A DNA stretch of 64,000 nt from Pseudomonadota bacterium. GTDB taxonomy: Bacteria > Desulfobacterota > Desulfovibrionia > Desulfovibrionales > Desulfovibrionaceae. Numbering within the stretch: position 1 is the stretch's first letter; the number at the start of each line of letters is the position of its first letter. Position numbers and translations under genes: made by a program. This document shows, one piece after another, positions 9,302 to 18,600 of the stretch. Under the pieces are notes generated by a model. It ran no database searches. It saw only the letters and a list, made by a program, of their open reading frames with translations, and was not told where the DNA came from. Where the stretch lies: assembly GCA_018817515.1 (NCBI GenBank), contig JAHIUD010000093.1:1-64000 (forward strand). Reading direction: 5' to 3'.

Positions 9302-10462
9302 ATGTACCTATGCATCAAGCGCAGCGAACTCAAGCCCGGCATGTACGTCGTCTGCCATGGGCGGGGCACCTTTGACAGTCCTTTTGTCAGGGTGGACTCT
9401 GTCACGCCCTATCAGGACAAGATCGACTCGCTTATCCCGCCAGACGCCGAGTTCGTGCTCATCGACGGAAGCAGGGCCGACGTCATCTCCACTGCGGCGG
9501 AGGCCTTGTCCGAGACAGCCAGCAGCCTGCAGGAAGATCTGGCCGTGGCCAGGCAGCTGCACGCCGACGCCCTGGATTATGTAAAACAATTCATGGAGAA
9601 CGTGCGGCACGGCACGGACATCAATGTCGGCAAAGCCGCATGCCTTGTGGATCGGTTTGTCGAGAGCGTGCTGCGCAACGGCACCGCCGCAGTGACCCTG
9701 TTCAAGCTGCGCAACTTCGACGAATACACCTACACCCACTCCATCAACGTGAGCATCCTGGCCGTGCTGCTGGGCAAGCACCTGGGCCTGGGCAAGTCCT
9801 CCCTGCTCAAGCTCGGCCTGGCCGGGCTGCTGCACGATGCAGGCAAGGAGTTCGTCCCGCAGCACATCCTGAACAAGCCCGGCAAGCTCACCGGCGACGA
9901 ATTCCGGGTCGTCAAGGCCCACCCCCTGGCTGGCTTCAACCTCCTGCGCAAACAGCGGGACATGCAGGTGGATGTCCTGCAGGCCGTGCTGGAACACCAT
10001 GAACGCCACGACGGTTCCGGCTACCCGCGCGGCCTCCGGGACGACAGCATCGGCCTGTACTCGCGGGTGCTGGCCATTGTGGACGTGTACGACGCGCTCA
10101 CCAGCAAGCGCGTGTACAAGGAGGCCCTGCCCCCGGCCAAGGCCCTGGCCCTCATGTACTCCATGCGCGACACCCAGTTCGCTGCGGACGACATCGACAA
10201 CTTCATCCGCTGCGTCGGCGTGTTCCCCACAGGCAGCCTCGTGCGGCTCACCGGCGGCGAGCACGGCATCGTCATGAGCATCAACCCGGGCAGGCCCACC
10301 AAGCCGCAGATCAAGGTCGTGCTGAACGCCAGGATGCACCCTGTCCTGCCGCGCATGCTCGACCTGGAGGCCATGGAGGGCACGCCCGAGGCCCAGGACA
10401 TCGCCGAAGTGCTGAACCCCGCCGACTACAAGCTCGACCTTGAGCAATTCCTCAGCGCTTAA
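9302..10462 (+). CDS. DUF3391/HD-GYP cyclic-di-GMP phosphodiesterase, copy 3
   Basis: 386 residues with the same layout as copies 1 and 2: CIKRSELKPGMYVVCHGRG at the start, then YTHSIN, LLHDAGK, HPLAGF and HHERHDGSGYPR. All expected HD-GYP residues are present. The 130-base gap before it is much more AT-rich than its surroundings (CATTTTTGTATTAC and GTAAAATAGACATAG), so an independent promoter is likely, though I cannot fix its boxes. The C-terminal segment is closest to copy 2 (RLTGGEHGIV in both). Confidence 0.92.
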   Translation: MYLCIKRSELKPGMYVVCHGRGTFDSPFVRVDSVTPYQDKIDSLIPPDAEFVLIDGSRADVISTAAEALSETASSLQEDLAVARQLHADALDYVKQFMENVRHGTDINVGKAACLVDRFVESVLRNGTAAVTLFKLRNFDEYTYTHSINVSILAVLLGKHLGLGKSSLLKLGLAGLLHDAGKEFVPQHILNKPGKLTGDEFRVVKAHPLAGFNLLRKQRDMQVDVLQAVLEHHERHDGSGYPRGLRDDSIGLYSRVLAIVDVYDALTSKRVYKEALPPAKALALMYSMRDTQFAADDIDNFIRCVGVFPTGSLVRLTGGEHGIVMSINPGRPTKPQIKVVLNARMHPVLPRMLDLEAMEGTPEAQDIAEVLNPADYKLDLEQFLSA

Positions 10463-10543
10463 GCCCCCACAGCCCCAGTCCAGCTTCTGGCCAAGGCCCT
10501 TTCCCCTTGCCCACGCGGGCGCTTCGTGCTAGCCGCAGGCATC

Positions 10544-11203
10544 ATGCTTGAATCCGTATCCGACCAGATCGTCCGCATCAGCATTTTGGCAGTGCCGCTG
10601 CTCCTGGGCCTGACCTGCCATGAACTGGCCCACGGCCTCGTGGCCTTGTCCCTGGGAGACCCCACGGCCAAGCTCGCCGGACGGCTGACCATGAACCCCA
10701 TCCGCCACCTGGACCCCATGGGTGCCATAGCGTTCATCCTGGCCAACATCGGCTGGGCCAAGCCCGTGCCCGTGAACCCCATGTACTTCAAGCGCCCCAT
10801 GCGCGACATGATGCTGGTGTCCCTGGCCGGGCCAGGGGCAAACTTCCTGCTGGCCCTGCTCTTCGCCGGGCTGTTCCATGTGCTCCTGCCGCAGGCCATC
10901 ACCCGCCCGGAGCTGGCTTCCGTGCTGCACCCGCTGGTGCTCATCGGCCAGGCCGGGGTGGTGGTGAACCTCATGCTGGCCTTCTTCAACCTGCTGCCCA
11001 TCCCCCCGCTGGACGGCAGCAACATCCTGGCCTGGCTCTTGCCGGACAACCTGGCGTACAAGTTTCTCTCCCTGGGCCGCTACGGTTTCATGCTGCTGCT
11101 GGGCCTGCTCATCATCTCCCAACTGGCGGGCATCAGCCTGCTGGGCTCACTCATCTTTCCGCCCGTGGGCTTCGTCTCGGCCCTGCTTGGCGTGCCCCTG
11201 TAA
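10544..11203 (+). CDS. Site-2 protease family (M50) membrane metalloprotease
   Basis: 219-residue integral membrane protease of the M50 family, of the short FwdE/SpoIVFB-like type without PDZ domains. The zinc motif HELAH lies at residues 26-30 in the first transmembrane helix, and the second metal motif is NLLPIPPLDGSNIL near residue 155. At least four hydrophobic segments are visible. The track starts at a GTG six codons upstream. The ATG at 10544 has a GCAGG just before it and is preferred. It is followed after 24 bases by trpS. The substrate is unknown. Confidence 0.9.
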   Translation: MLESVSDQIVRISILAVPLLLGLTCHELAHGLVALSLGDPTAKLAGRLTMNPIRHLDPMGAIAFILANIGWAKPVPVNPMYFKRPMRDMMLVSLAGPGANFLLALLFAGLFHVLLPQAITRPELASVLHPLVLIGQAGVVVNLMLAFFNLLPIPPLDGSNILAWLLPDNLAYKFLSLGRYGFMLLLGLLIISQLAGISLLGSLIFPPVGFVSALLGVPL

Positions 11204-11227
11204 CCCTCCAACCCAAAAAGCAAAATA

Positions 11228-12238
11228 ATGACCACCAACAAAGAACGCATCGTCTCCGGCATGCGCCCCACCGGGCCGCTCCACCTGGGCCACCACTTCG
11301 GCGTGCTGGCCAACTGGATCGAACTCCAGGAAGACCACGAATGCTTCTTCTTCGTGGCCGACTGGCACGCGTTGACCACCGAGTACGCCGACCCCAAGCG
11401 CATCAAGGGTTTTGTGCCCGGCCTGGTGCTGGACTGGATCGCCGCTGGCCTGGACCCGGCGAAGTGCGTCATCTTCCAGCAGTCCCAGGTCAAGGAGCAC
11501 GCGGAGCTGCACCTGCTCCTCTCCATGCTGACCCCGGTAGGCTGGCTGGAGCGCAACCCCACCTACAAGGAGGTGGCCCAGGAGCTCTCCGGCCAGAAGG
11601 ACCTGGCCACTTACGGCTTCCTCGGCTACCCGGTGCTCATGTGCTCGGACATCATCTTGTACAAGGCCACGGCCGTGCCCGTGGGCCAGGACCAGCTGCC
11701 GCACCTGGAGCTGACGCGCGAGATCGCCCGGCGCTTCAACTTCCTGAACTGCCCCGAGGACGCGCCCTTCTTCCCCGAGCCCAAGGCCATGCTCACCGAA
11801 GAGGCCAAGCTCCCCGGGCTCGACGGCCGCAAGATGAGCAAGAGCTATGGCAACTCCATCGCGCTGGGCGAACCCCTGGACGAGATCGCGCCGAAGATCA
11901 AGACCATGCTGACGGACAAGAACCGCCTGCGCAGGGCCGACCCCGGCGACCCGGAGGTCTGCAACCTCTTCCCCTACCACAAGCTCATGACCAGCCCGGA
12001 CATGTGCGCGGAGATCCGCGAGGGCTGCGCCAAAGCGAGCCTCGGCTGCGTGGACTGCAAGAAGCTGCTCATGGAGTCGCTGACGCGCTTCCTTGAGCCC
12101 GTGCACGAGCGCCGCCGCAAGCTGGAGGCAGACCCCGAGCGCCTCTGGGCCATTCTGGCCGACGGCAACGCCCGCGCCCGCGCCGTGGCGGCCAAGAATA
12201 TCGCAGACATCCGCCAGGCCCTGAACTTCGAGTTCTAG
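11228..12238 (+). CDS. trpS: Tryptophanyl-tRNA synthetase
   Basis: Class I aminoacyl-tRNA synthetase that charges tRNA-Trp. 336 residues, the normal bacterial length. The HIGH-type motif is GPLHLGHHFG near residue 17 and the KMSKS motif is GRKMSKSYGN near residue 200. The upstream ribosome site is weak (AAAAAGCAAAATA). The gene ends just before a hairpin with a T-tract. It is probably cotranscribed with the upstream M50 protease gene. Confidence 0.97.
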   Translation: MTTNKERIVSGMRPTGPLHLGHHFGVLANWIELQEDHECFFFVADWHALTTEYADPKRIKGFVPGLVLDWIAAGLDPAKCVIFQQSQVKEHAELHLLLSMLTPVGWLERNPTYKEVAQELSGQKDLATYGFLGYPVLMCSDIILYKATAVPVGQDQLPHLELTREIARRFNFLNCPEDAPFFPEPKAMLTEEAKLPGLDGRKMSKSYGNSIALGEPLDEIAPKIKTMLTDKNRLRRADPGDPEVCNLFPYHKLMTSPDMCAEIREGCAKASLGCVDCKKLLMESLTRFLEPVHERRRKLEADPERLWAILADGNARARAVAAKNIADIRQALNFEF

Positions 12239-12287
12239 ACCGGCGAACTGGCACAAGAACAAGGGCCGGGGACAGGTCGCCGTTGCA

Positions 12288-12312
12288 GGGCGGACCGCCC
12301 GGTCTTTTTTTA
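12288..12312 (+). terminator. Rho-independent terminator after trpS
   Basis: A GGGCGG-A-CCGCCC type hairpin is followed by GGTCTTTTTTTATT. The strong T-tract supports termination of the trpS transcript before the aminotransferase gene. Confidence 0.75.
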
Positions 12313-12349
12313 TTCGCACCGAGTCCACGCACAGCCATGGAGCACCGTC

Positions 12350-13591
12350 ATGAATGAAGACGCCTGCGTCTGCAAACGCGCCCGGGAGATCACCCCGTTT
12401 CTGGTCATGGACATCCTGGAGGCCGCCCACAAGCTGGAGGCCCAGGGCGCTCATGTCATCCACCTGGAGATCGGCGAGCCGGACTTCGACACGCCCGAGT
12501 GCATCAAGGAGGCGGCCCGCAAGGCGCTGACCGACGGGCACACGCACTACACCCACAGCCTGGGCCTGCTTCCCCTGCGCGAGGCCATCTGCGAGGACTA
12601 CCTCACGCGCTACGGCGTCACCGTGCACCCGGACCAGGTCATCGTGACCCAGGGCACCTCCCCGGCCATGCTGCTGCTCTTCACGAGCCTGCTGGAGGCC
12701 GGCGACCAGGTCATCCTGTCCGACCCGGCCTACGCCTGCTACGACAACTTCATCCGCTTCGCCGGGGCCAGCCCCGTGCGCGTGCCCGTGAGCGAGGCCG
12801 ACAGCTTCCAGTACCGGCCCGAGGCCATTGAAGCGGCAATGGGGGCCGCGCCGACGGACAAGACAAAAGCCATCCTGCTCAACTCCCCGGCCAACCCCAC
12901 GGGCACGCTGCTCTCTGCAGAGCGCATGCGGGCCGTGGCCGACATCGCGGGCCAAAGCGGCGCACACATCGTGTCCGATGAGATCTACCACGGCCTGGTG
13001 TACGAGGGGAAAGAGCACAGCGCGCTGGAGTTCACCGACCGGGCCTTCGTCCTCAACGGCTTCTCCAAGCTCTACGCCATGACCGGCTGGCGGCTGGGCT
13101 ACCTCATCGCCCCGCCGCAGTTCATCCGGCCCATGCAGAAGCTGTGTCAGAACTTCTTCATCAGCGCGAACTCTGTGGCGCAGCATGCGGGCATCGCCGC
13201 GCTCAAGGAGTCCGCCGCAGACGTGGCGCGCATGAAGGCCACCTACGACGAGCGCCGCCGCTACCTCCTGCCGCGCATCAAGGCGCTGGGCCTGGGCGTG
13301 GCCCACGACCCCACGGGCGCGTTCTATGTGCTGGCCAATGCCAAGCATTGGGCGAAAGCGTTCGGCGGCAGCTCGCTCGCGCTTGCCTTCGACATCCTGG
13401 AAAAGGCCCACGTGGGCGTCACTCCGGGCATCGACTTCGGGCAGGGCGCCGAGGGCTTCTTGCGCTTCTCCTACGCCAATTCGCTTTCGAACATCGCGCA
13501 GGCCATGGACAGGCTGGCCGTCTACGCACAGGGCCTGGCGGGCAACGCCCAAGACATGGACAGCGCTGATACGTGTGGGGCCAAAGGCTGA
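12350..13591 (+). CDS. Class I pyridoxal-phosphate aminotransferase
   Basis: 413-residue PLP-dependent aminotransferase of the AspC and AlaA fold class. Family signatures: IHLEIGEPDFDTP at the start, LLNSPANPTGTL, the PLP-contacting VSDEIYHGLVY, and the Schiff-base lysine in NGFSKLYAMTGWR near residue 240. The arginine that binds the substrate carboxylate is expected in EGFLRFSYANS near the C-terminus. A GGAG ribosome site precedes the ATG. The amino donor cannot be assigned from sequence. The gene is single and follows the trpS terminator. Confidence 0.92.
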   Translation: MNEDACVCKRAREITPFLVMDILEAAHKLEAQGAHVIHLEIGEPDFDTPECIKEAARKALTDGHTHYTHSLGLLPLREAICEDYLTRYGVTVHPDQVIVTQGTSPAMLLLFTSLLEAGDQVILSDPAYACYDNFIRFAGASPVRVPVSEADSFQYRPEAIEAAMGAAPTDKTKAILLNSPANPTGTLLSAERMRAVADIAGQSGAHIVSDEIYHGLVYEGKEHSALEFTDRAFVLNGFSKLYAMTGWRLGYLIAPPQFIRPMQKLCQNFFISANSVAQHAGIAALKESAADVARMKATYDERRRYLLPRIKALGLGVAHDPTGAFYVLANAKHWAKAFGGSSLALAFDILEKAHVGVTPGIDFGQGAEGFLRFSYANSLSNIAQAMDRLAVYAQGLAGNAQDMDSADTCGAKG

Positions 13592-13677
13592 TATCACCTC
13601 GCGGGCTTGCTTCCGCAAAATGATGTGTTAGTATAGAAACTCACGCGCGTCGCAAGCGCGGGGAGCGGAAAATCGTC

Positions 13678-14229
13678 ATGCGGCCACTGGTTGTATTGCT
13701 CTGCGCGGCGCTGTTGGCGCCAGCGCTCCTGAACCCGGCCCAGGCCGAACAGCCCGAACAGACCGGGCAGGCCAGGCACAAGGTCGGACAGAAAGCCGCG
13801 CGCGTGAAGAAGGCCCGGCAAAAGGTCTCGGCCAAAGCCCTGCAGGATCTCCTCAAGCCCAGGCTCAGCCGACGTGAGCTGCTTGAGCCGTACAGCGTCA
13901 TGAGCAGGGAGAACGTGGGACCGGCCCCTGCCGACGGCCAGGGGGCTGGCAAGGCCGCCCTTGAGGACAGCTGGCAGGCCAACGCCACAAGCTGGAAGGT
14001 GGACCCGTCCCTGGACCCGAAGCGCCTGGGCGAGGAACAAGATGACGACGCGCCGTTGCGCTTCCGCCTGGGCCGCGAAAAGGTGCTTGATCCGCTGACG
14101 CACAAGGAGCTGACCCCGCGCGCGGACCCGCTCAAGGCCAGGCAGAGCTTGGAGGAGTTGAATCTCAAGGGAGCGCTTGAGAACCTGGGCGGCAAGGCCG
14201 AAGTTCAGGTTGATGTGCTGAAATTCTAG
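13678..14229 (+). CDS. Secreted protein of unknown function
   Basis: 183 residues with a clear signal peptide (MRPLVVLLCAALLAPALL, cleavage after PAQA near residue 23). The mature part is charged and lacks predicted membrane segments. Its first 40 residues are rich in Lys, Arg and Gln. I recognise no domain. A GGGGAGCGG site lies upstream. Only 12 bases separate its stop from the double-HD gene, so the two are probably one operon. Confidence 0.7.
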   Translation: MRPLVVLLCAALLAPALLNPAQAEQPEQTGQARHKVGQKAARVKKARQKVSAKALQDLLKPRLSRRELLEPYSVMSRENVGPAPADGQGAGKAALEDSWQANATSWKVDPSLDPKRLGEEQDDDAPLRFRLGREKVLDPLTHKELTPRADPLKARQSLEELNLKGALENLGGKAEVQVDVLKF

Positions 14230-14241
14230 GGGAGCGATGGC

Positions 14242-15489
14242 ATGGCCGTACGCCTGTTCGATTTTCTCACCGGGCTCTCCGGGGCGCTGGACCTCATCAG
14301 CCCGGAGGTGGTGGGCCACCACAAACGCGTGGCTTACGCAGCGGTGCGCCTGGCCAGGGTGCTGGATCTGCCGCGCGACGAGCGCACGGACCTCTACGTG
14401 GCCGGGCTCATGCACGACGTCGGCGGCTTCTCCCTCCAGAGCAGACTGGCGGCCCTGCAGTTCGAGACCGATGGCGCCAAGCACGCCGAACTGGGCTACC
14501 GCCTGCTGCGCGGGAACCCGCTGCTGCAAAACGTGGCCCTCCTCGTGCGCCACCACCACACGTCCTACGCGCAGTTCGAGAGGCTCAACGCCCCGCCGCG
14601 CAAACTCTACCTGGCCAACGTGCTCTGCCTGGCCGATCGCGTGGACGCCCTCCTCTCCCGCGAGGGCGAGCGTTCGCCCGACCAGGTCCTCAGCCGCATA
14701 CGCTCCCTGGCGGGGTACAAGTTCGCCCCGGACATCGTGGACGCCCTGGCTGAGCTGGCCGGGGCCGAGCGCTTCTGGGCCGACATGGCCTTAAGCGACC
14801 CCACCGGCGCCCTCACCGACTCCCCGGACATGTTCGACGAACGCGCCATGTCGCGCGGGCAGCTCATGGCCGCGTCCCAGGCCTTCTCGCAGATCATCGA
14901 CTTCCGCAGCCGCTTTACGGCCACGCACACGCGCGGCGTGGCCGAGACCGCGGTGCGCCTGGCCCAAAGGGCCGGATTCAACGCCCATGAGCTGGACCAG
15001 ATGCGCCTGGCCGGAAACCTGCACGACCTGGGCAAGCTGGCCGTGCCCTCGGAAATCCTGGACAAGCCCGGCCCGCTGACTGCGGAGGAGCTCGGCGTCA
15101 TGCGCCGCCACCCGGAACTGGGCCGCGCCATCCTGGCCTCGGTGCCGGGCCTTGAGCAGGTCACGGACTGGGCCTCGCAGCACCATGAGCAGCCGGGCGG
15201 CCAGGGCTATCCCTGCAAGCTCTCCGGCCAGGCGCTGTCGCTGGGCTCGCGCATCCTCACCGTGGCCGATGTGTTCACGGCCCTGCGCGAGGACCGGCCC
15301 TACCGCGCGGGCATGGGCTCGGAGGAGACCCTGCGCATCCTCGACAACATGGCCTCCACAGGCGCCCTGGACCCGCAGGTGACCTCGCTGATGCGCGAGC
15401 ACCACGCCGAGCTCAACGAAGGCCGCCAGATCGCCCAGACCCTGGCCGCCGAGGAATTCCGCGAGTTCTATTCCAGCCTGGAGCAGTGA
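14242..15489 (+). CDS. Double HD-domain protein with divergent HD-GYP module
   Basis: 415 residues with two HD-type domains in tandem. The first (about 20-170) keeps GHHKRV and LMHDVGG and has RHHHTSY, but lacks a GYP motif. The second (about 215-390) keeps THTRGV, NLHDLGK, RHPELG and HHEQPGGQGYP. In that last motif the usual Asp before Gly is replaced by Gly. Architecture and the GYP motif suggest a cyclic-dinucleotide phosphodiesterase or a binding-only relative. Activity of either half is uncertain. A GGGGAGCG site precedes the ATG. It follows the secreted protein gene closely. Confidence 0.8.
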   Translation: MAVRLFDFLTGLSGALDLISPEVVGHHKRVAYAAVRLARVLDLPRDERTDLYVAGLMHDVGGFSLQSRLAALQFETDGAKHAELGYRLLRGNPLLQNVALLVRHHHTSYAQFERLNAPPRKLYLANVLCLADRVDALLSREGERSPDQVLSRIRSLAGYKFAPDIVDALAELAGAERFWADMALSDPTGALTDSPDMFDERAMSRGQLMAASQAFSQIIDFRSRFTATHTRGVAETAVRLAQRAGFNAHELDQMRLAGNLHDLGKLAVPSEILDKPGPLTAEELGVMRRHPELGRAILASVPGLEQVTDWASQHHEQPGGQGYPCKLSGQALSLGSRILTVADVFTALREDRPYRAGMGSEETLRILDNMASTGALDPQVTSLMREHHAELNEGRQIAQTLAAEEFREFYSSLEQ

Positions 15490-15503
15490 GCCCGCGCCGT
15501 AAA

Positions 15504-15525
15504 CCGGCCTCCTACCGGCCTCCTA
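15504..15525. repeat. 11-bp direct repeat in an intergenic gap
   Basis: CCGGCCTCCTA occurs twice head to tail in the 141-base gap between the double-HD gene and the PHP-helicase gene. A shortened third copy (CCGACTGG) follows. Confidence 0.7.
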
Positions 15526-15630
15526 CCGACTGGCAACCGACCCGCAATCATCCCGCCCACTTGCCATCGCCGCCGCCAGCGGCTACGGTCAGCAAAATCA
15601 TTGTGGCCACCGGGCCGACAGGGGCAGCGC

Positions 15631-18600
15631 ATGACCAGCTTCGCGGCGGACCTGCACATCCATTCGCGCTACTCGCGCGCCACCAGCAAGGGCCTCACCG
15701 TGCGCAGCCTGGCCGCCTGGGCCGAGGTCAAGGGCATCGGCGTGCTCGGCACGGGCGACTGCACCCACCCCGGCTGGCTGGACGAGATCGCCCGCGAGCT
15801 GGTGGACGACGGAAACGGGCTCTTGCGCCTGCGCGACCCCGCACACCTCGCGGGGGAGATTCCCGGCCTTTCCGGCCACCCCAACGGCCAGCTTTCCGGC
15901 AACGCCAGGTTCATGCTCCAGGGCGAGATCAGCTCCATCTACAAGCGCGGCGGCAAGGTCCGCAAGATCCACAACCTCGTGTACCTGCCCACCCTGGAGG
16001 CCGCCAAAAGCCTCAACCTGAAGCTGGCCCAGGTGGGCAACCTGGGCTCGGACGGTCGGCCCATCCTGGGGCTCGACAGCCGCATCCTGCTCCAACTTGT
16101 GCTGGAGACCCATCCCGAGGCTTTTTTGGTGCCCGCGCACATCTGGACGCCCTGGTTCTCGCTCTTCGGCTCCATGAGCGGCTTCGACTCCGTGGAGGAG
16201 TGCTACGGCGACCTCACCGAGCACATCTTCGCCATGGAGACCGGGCTCTCGTCGGACCCCGGCATGAACTGGACCCTCTCGGCCCTGGACCGCTACCGCA
16301 TGATCTCCAACTCCGACGCCCACTCCGGCGAGAAGCTGGCGCGCGAGGCCAACCTGTTCCGGGGCGAGGCGAGCTTCACGGGCATCCGCCAGGCCCTGCG
16401 CGCCCATCTGCCGGGCGAGGTTCAGGGAGACTGCGAATTCCTGGGCACGGTGGAGTTCTTCCCGGAAGAGGGCAAGTACCATATGGACGGGCACCGCAAG
16501 TGCAACTGGTCCATGGAGCCCGGCGAAACCGTGGCCAACCGGGGCCTGTGCCCGGTCTGCGGCAAGCCCGCCACCCTGGGCGTTCTGCACCGGGTGCTGG
16601 CCCTGGCCGACCGGCCCCAGCCCGTGCAGCCCGAGGGCCAGCCCGGCTATGACTCGCTCATCCCGCTCAAGGAGGTGCTCTCCGAGGTGCTGGACGTGGG
16701 CGCAGGCTCCAAGAAGGTCGCCCAGGAATACTTCCGCCTCATCACCGCCCTCGGCCCGGAGCTGTTCATCCTGCGCGAGGCCCCATTGCCCGACATCCGC
16801 CGCGCCTCCCCGGTGCTGGCCGAGGCCGTGGAGCGCATGCGCGCGGGCAAGGTGCTGCGAAAGTCCGGCTTCGACGGCGAGTTCGGGGTCATCACCGTGT
16901 TCACGCCCGAGGAACGCGCCGAGATGCGCCACGGCGGGCGGCTGGTGGCGGCCAAGGGCCAGCGCGGACGCAAGCGCGCGGTTCCGGCCCAGGCCGCGGC
17001 CGACCCCGAGCCCGCGGGCGACCCCGAGCCCTCCCCCGCAGCAGAGGCCCCGGCAGAGCGCCAGGACGGCCTGAACCAGGCCCAGGCGGCCGCCGTGTAC
17101 GCCGGGCCGGGGCCGGTGCTGGTGCTGGCCGGGCCGGGCACGGGCAAGACCCACACCTTGATCCGGCGCGTGGAGCGCCTGCTGGCGGACGGCGTCCCGA
17201 CCGACGCCCTGGCCGTGGTGACCTTCACCCGTCGCGCCGCCAGCGAGCTGTCCGAACGCCTGGCCGCCGCGCGCGGACCTGGCGCGCCCCTGCCGCTCGC
17301 CGACACCCTGCACGCCCTGGCCCTGGCCCTGTGGACCGTGCGCCGTGGCCAGCCCCCGGTGCTCTTGTCCGAGGACGCCGCCAGAAAACTCTTCGTTGAG
17401 TCCTTGCCGGAAGGGCTGTCCAAACCGGAGCGCGAGGGCCTGTTCCGCCGCCACAGCCTGGCCCGCGAGAGCCTCAGCCCCCTCGAAGGATCCGAAGGTA
17501 CTCTGGCCCTTGCCGCCCAGGCCGAGGTCAACGAGCTCAAGGCCACGCGCAACCTGGCGGACTTCACGGACCTGATCGAGTTTCTGCTGGAGGAGGTGCG
17601 CCAGCCGGGCTTCACGCCGCCGTTCTCGCATCTGCTGGTGGACGAGATCCAGGACCTCTCGACCCTGCAACTGGAGACGGTGCTCGGCCTGGCCGGGCCG
17701 CCCGGAGTGTTTGGCGAGGGCGGCAACGGCTTCTTCGCCATCGGCGACCCGGACCAGAGCATCTACGGCTTCCGGGGCGCGGCGGGCGATGTGCGCCAGC
17801 GCTTGGCCGAGCGCTGGCCGAACCTCGCGGTGCAGGCCCTGGCCGAGAACTACCGCAGCGGGCAGGGCATCCTGGACGCCGCAGCCGCCCTGCTTTCCTC
17901 AGCCCAGCCCCTTCAGGCCAGGCCCGGCATCGCCTGCCAGGTGGAGCTTGTGCAGACCCCGAGCGCCCATTTCGAGGCGCGCTGCATCGCCGAGCGCGCC
18001 AGCAAACTCCTCGGCGGCACAAGCCACACCCTGCTGGACGCCGAGGCCGCGCCGCTGGCCCCGGGCGACATTGCCGTGCTGGTGCGCTTCCGCGCGCTGA
18101 TTCCACCGCTCAAGGCCGCGCTGGAGGAGGCCGGGCTGCCCTGCTCCGCGCCCGAGGCCGAGGTCTTCTGGGAGGAGCCGCGCGTGGCGGCCATCCTGCG
18201 CGTGGCCGAAAAGCTCTTCGGCCTGCCTGCGGTTTCCGATTCCCCAGAGGCCTCACCAGAGGCCTTACCGAATGCCTCACCGGATGCCTCAGGCGACCGC
18301 GCCGTGGCCGTGAACCTGCCGGAGTTCCTGCTGCTGCAAGGCCCGCGCGTGCTGCCCCCGGCCCTGCGCGAGAGCCCGCCCTTTGACCGCTTCTTCTGGG
18401 AAGGCCCGGCCTTCCGCGATCTTTGCCAGGAGTTCGATGCGCACCACGGCTGGGTCGGGCTGCTGGACTGGCTGCGCCTGCAGGCCGGGCTGGCCGAACT
18501 GCGGCAGAGCGCGCAAAAGGTGCGCCTCATGACCCTGCACGCGGCCAAGGGCCTGGAGTTTGAGGCCGTGTTCCTGCCTGCGCTGGAAGAGGGCATCCTG

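Noticed and set aside
11147-13618. 823-residue minus-strand ORF opposite trpS and the aminotransferase
   Set aside because: It is antisense to two well-supported genes, with Val/Gly/His/Arg-rich content typical of GC-rich shadow frames. No domain is visible.
15598-17670. 690-residue minus-strand ORF opposite the PHP-helicase gene
   Set aside because: Antisense shadow. The plus strand carries complete PHP and helicase motifs.
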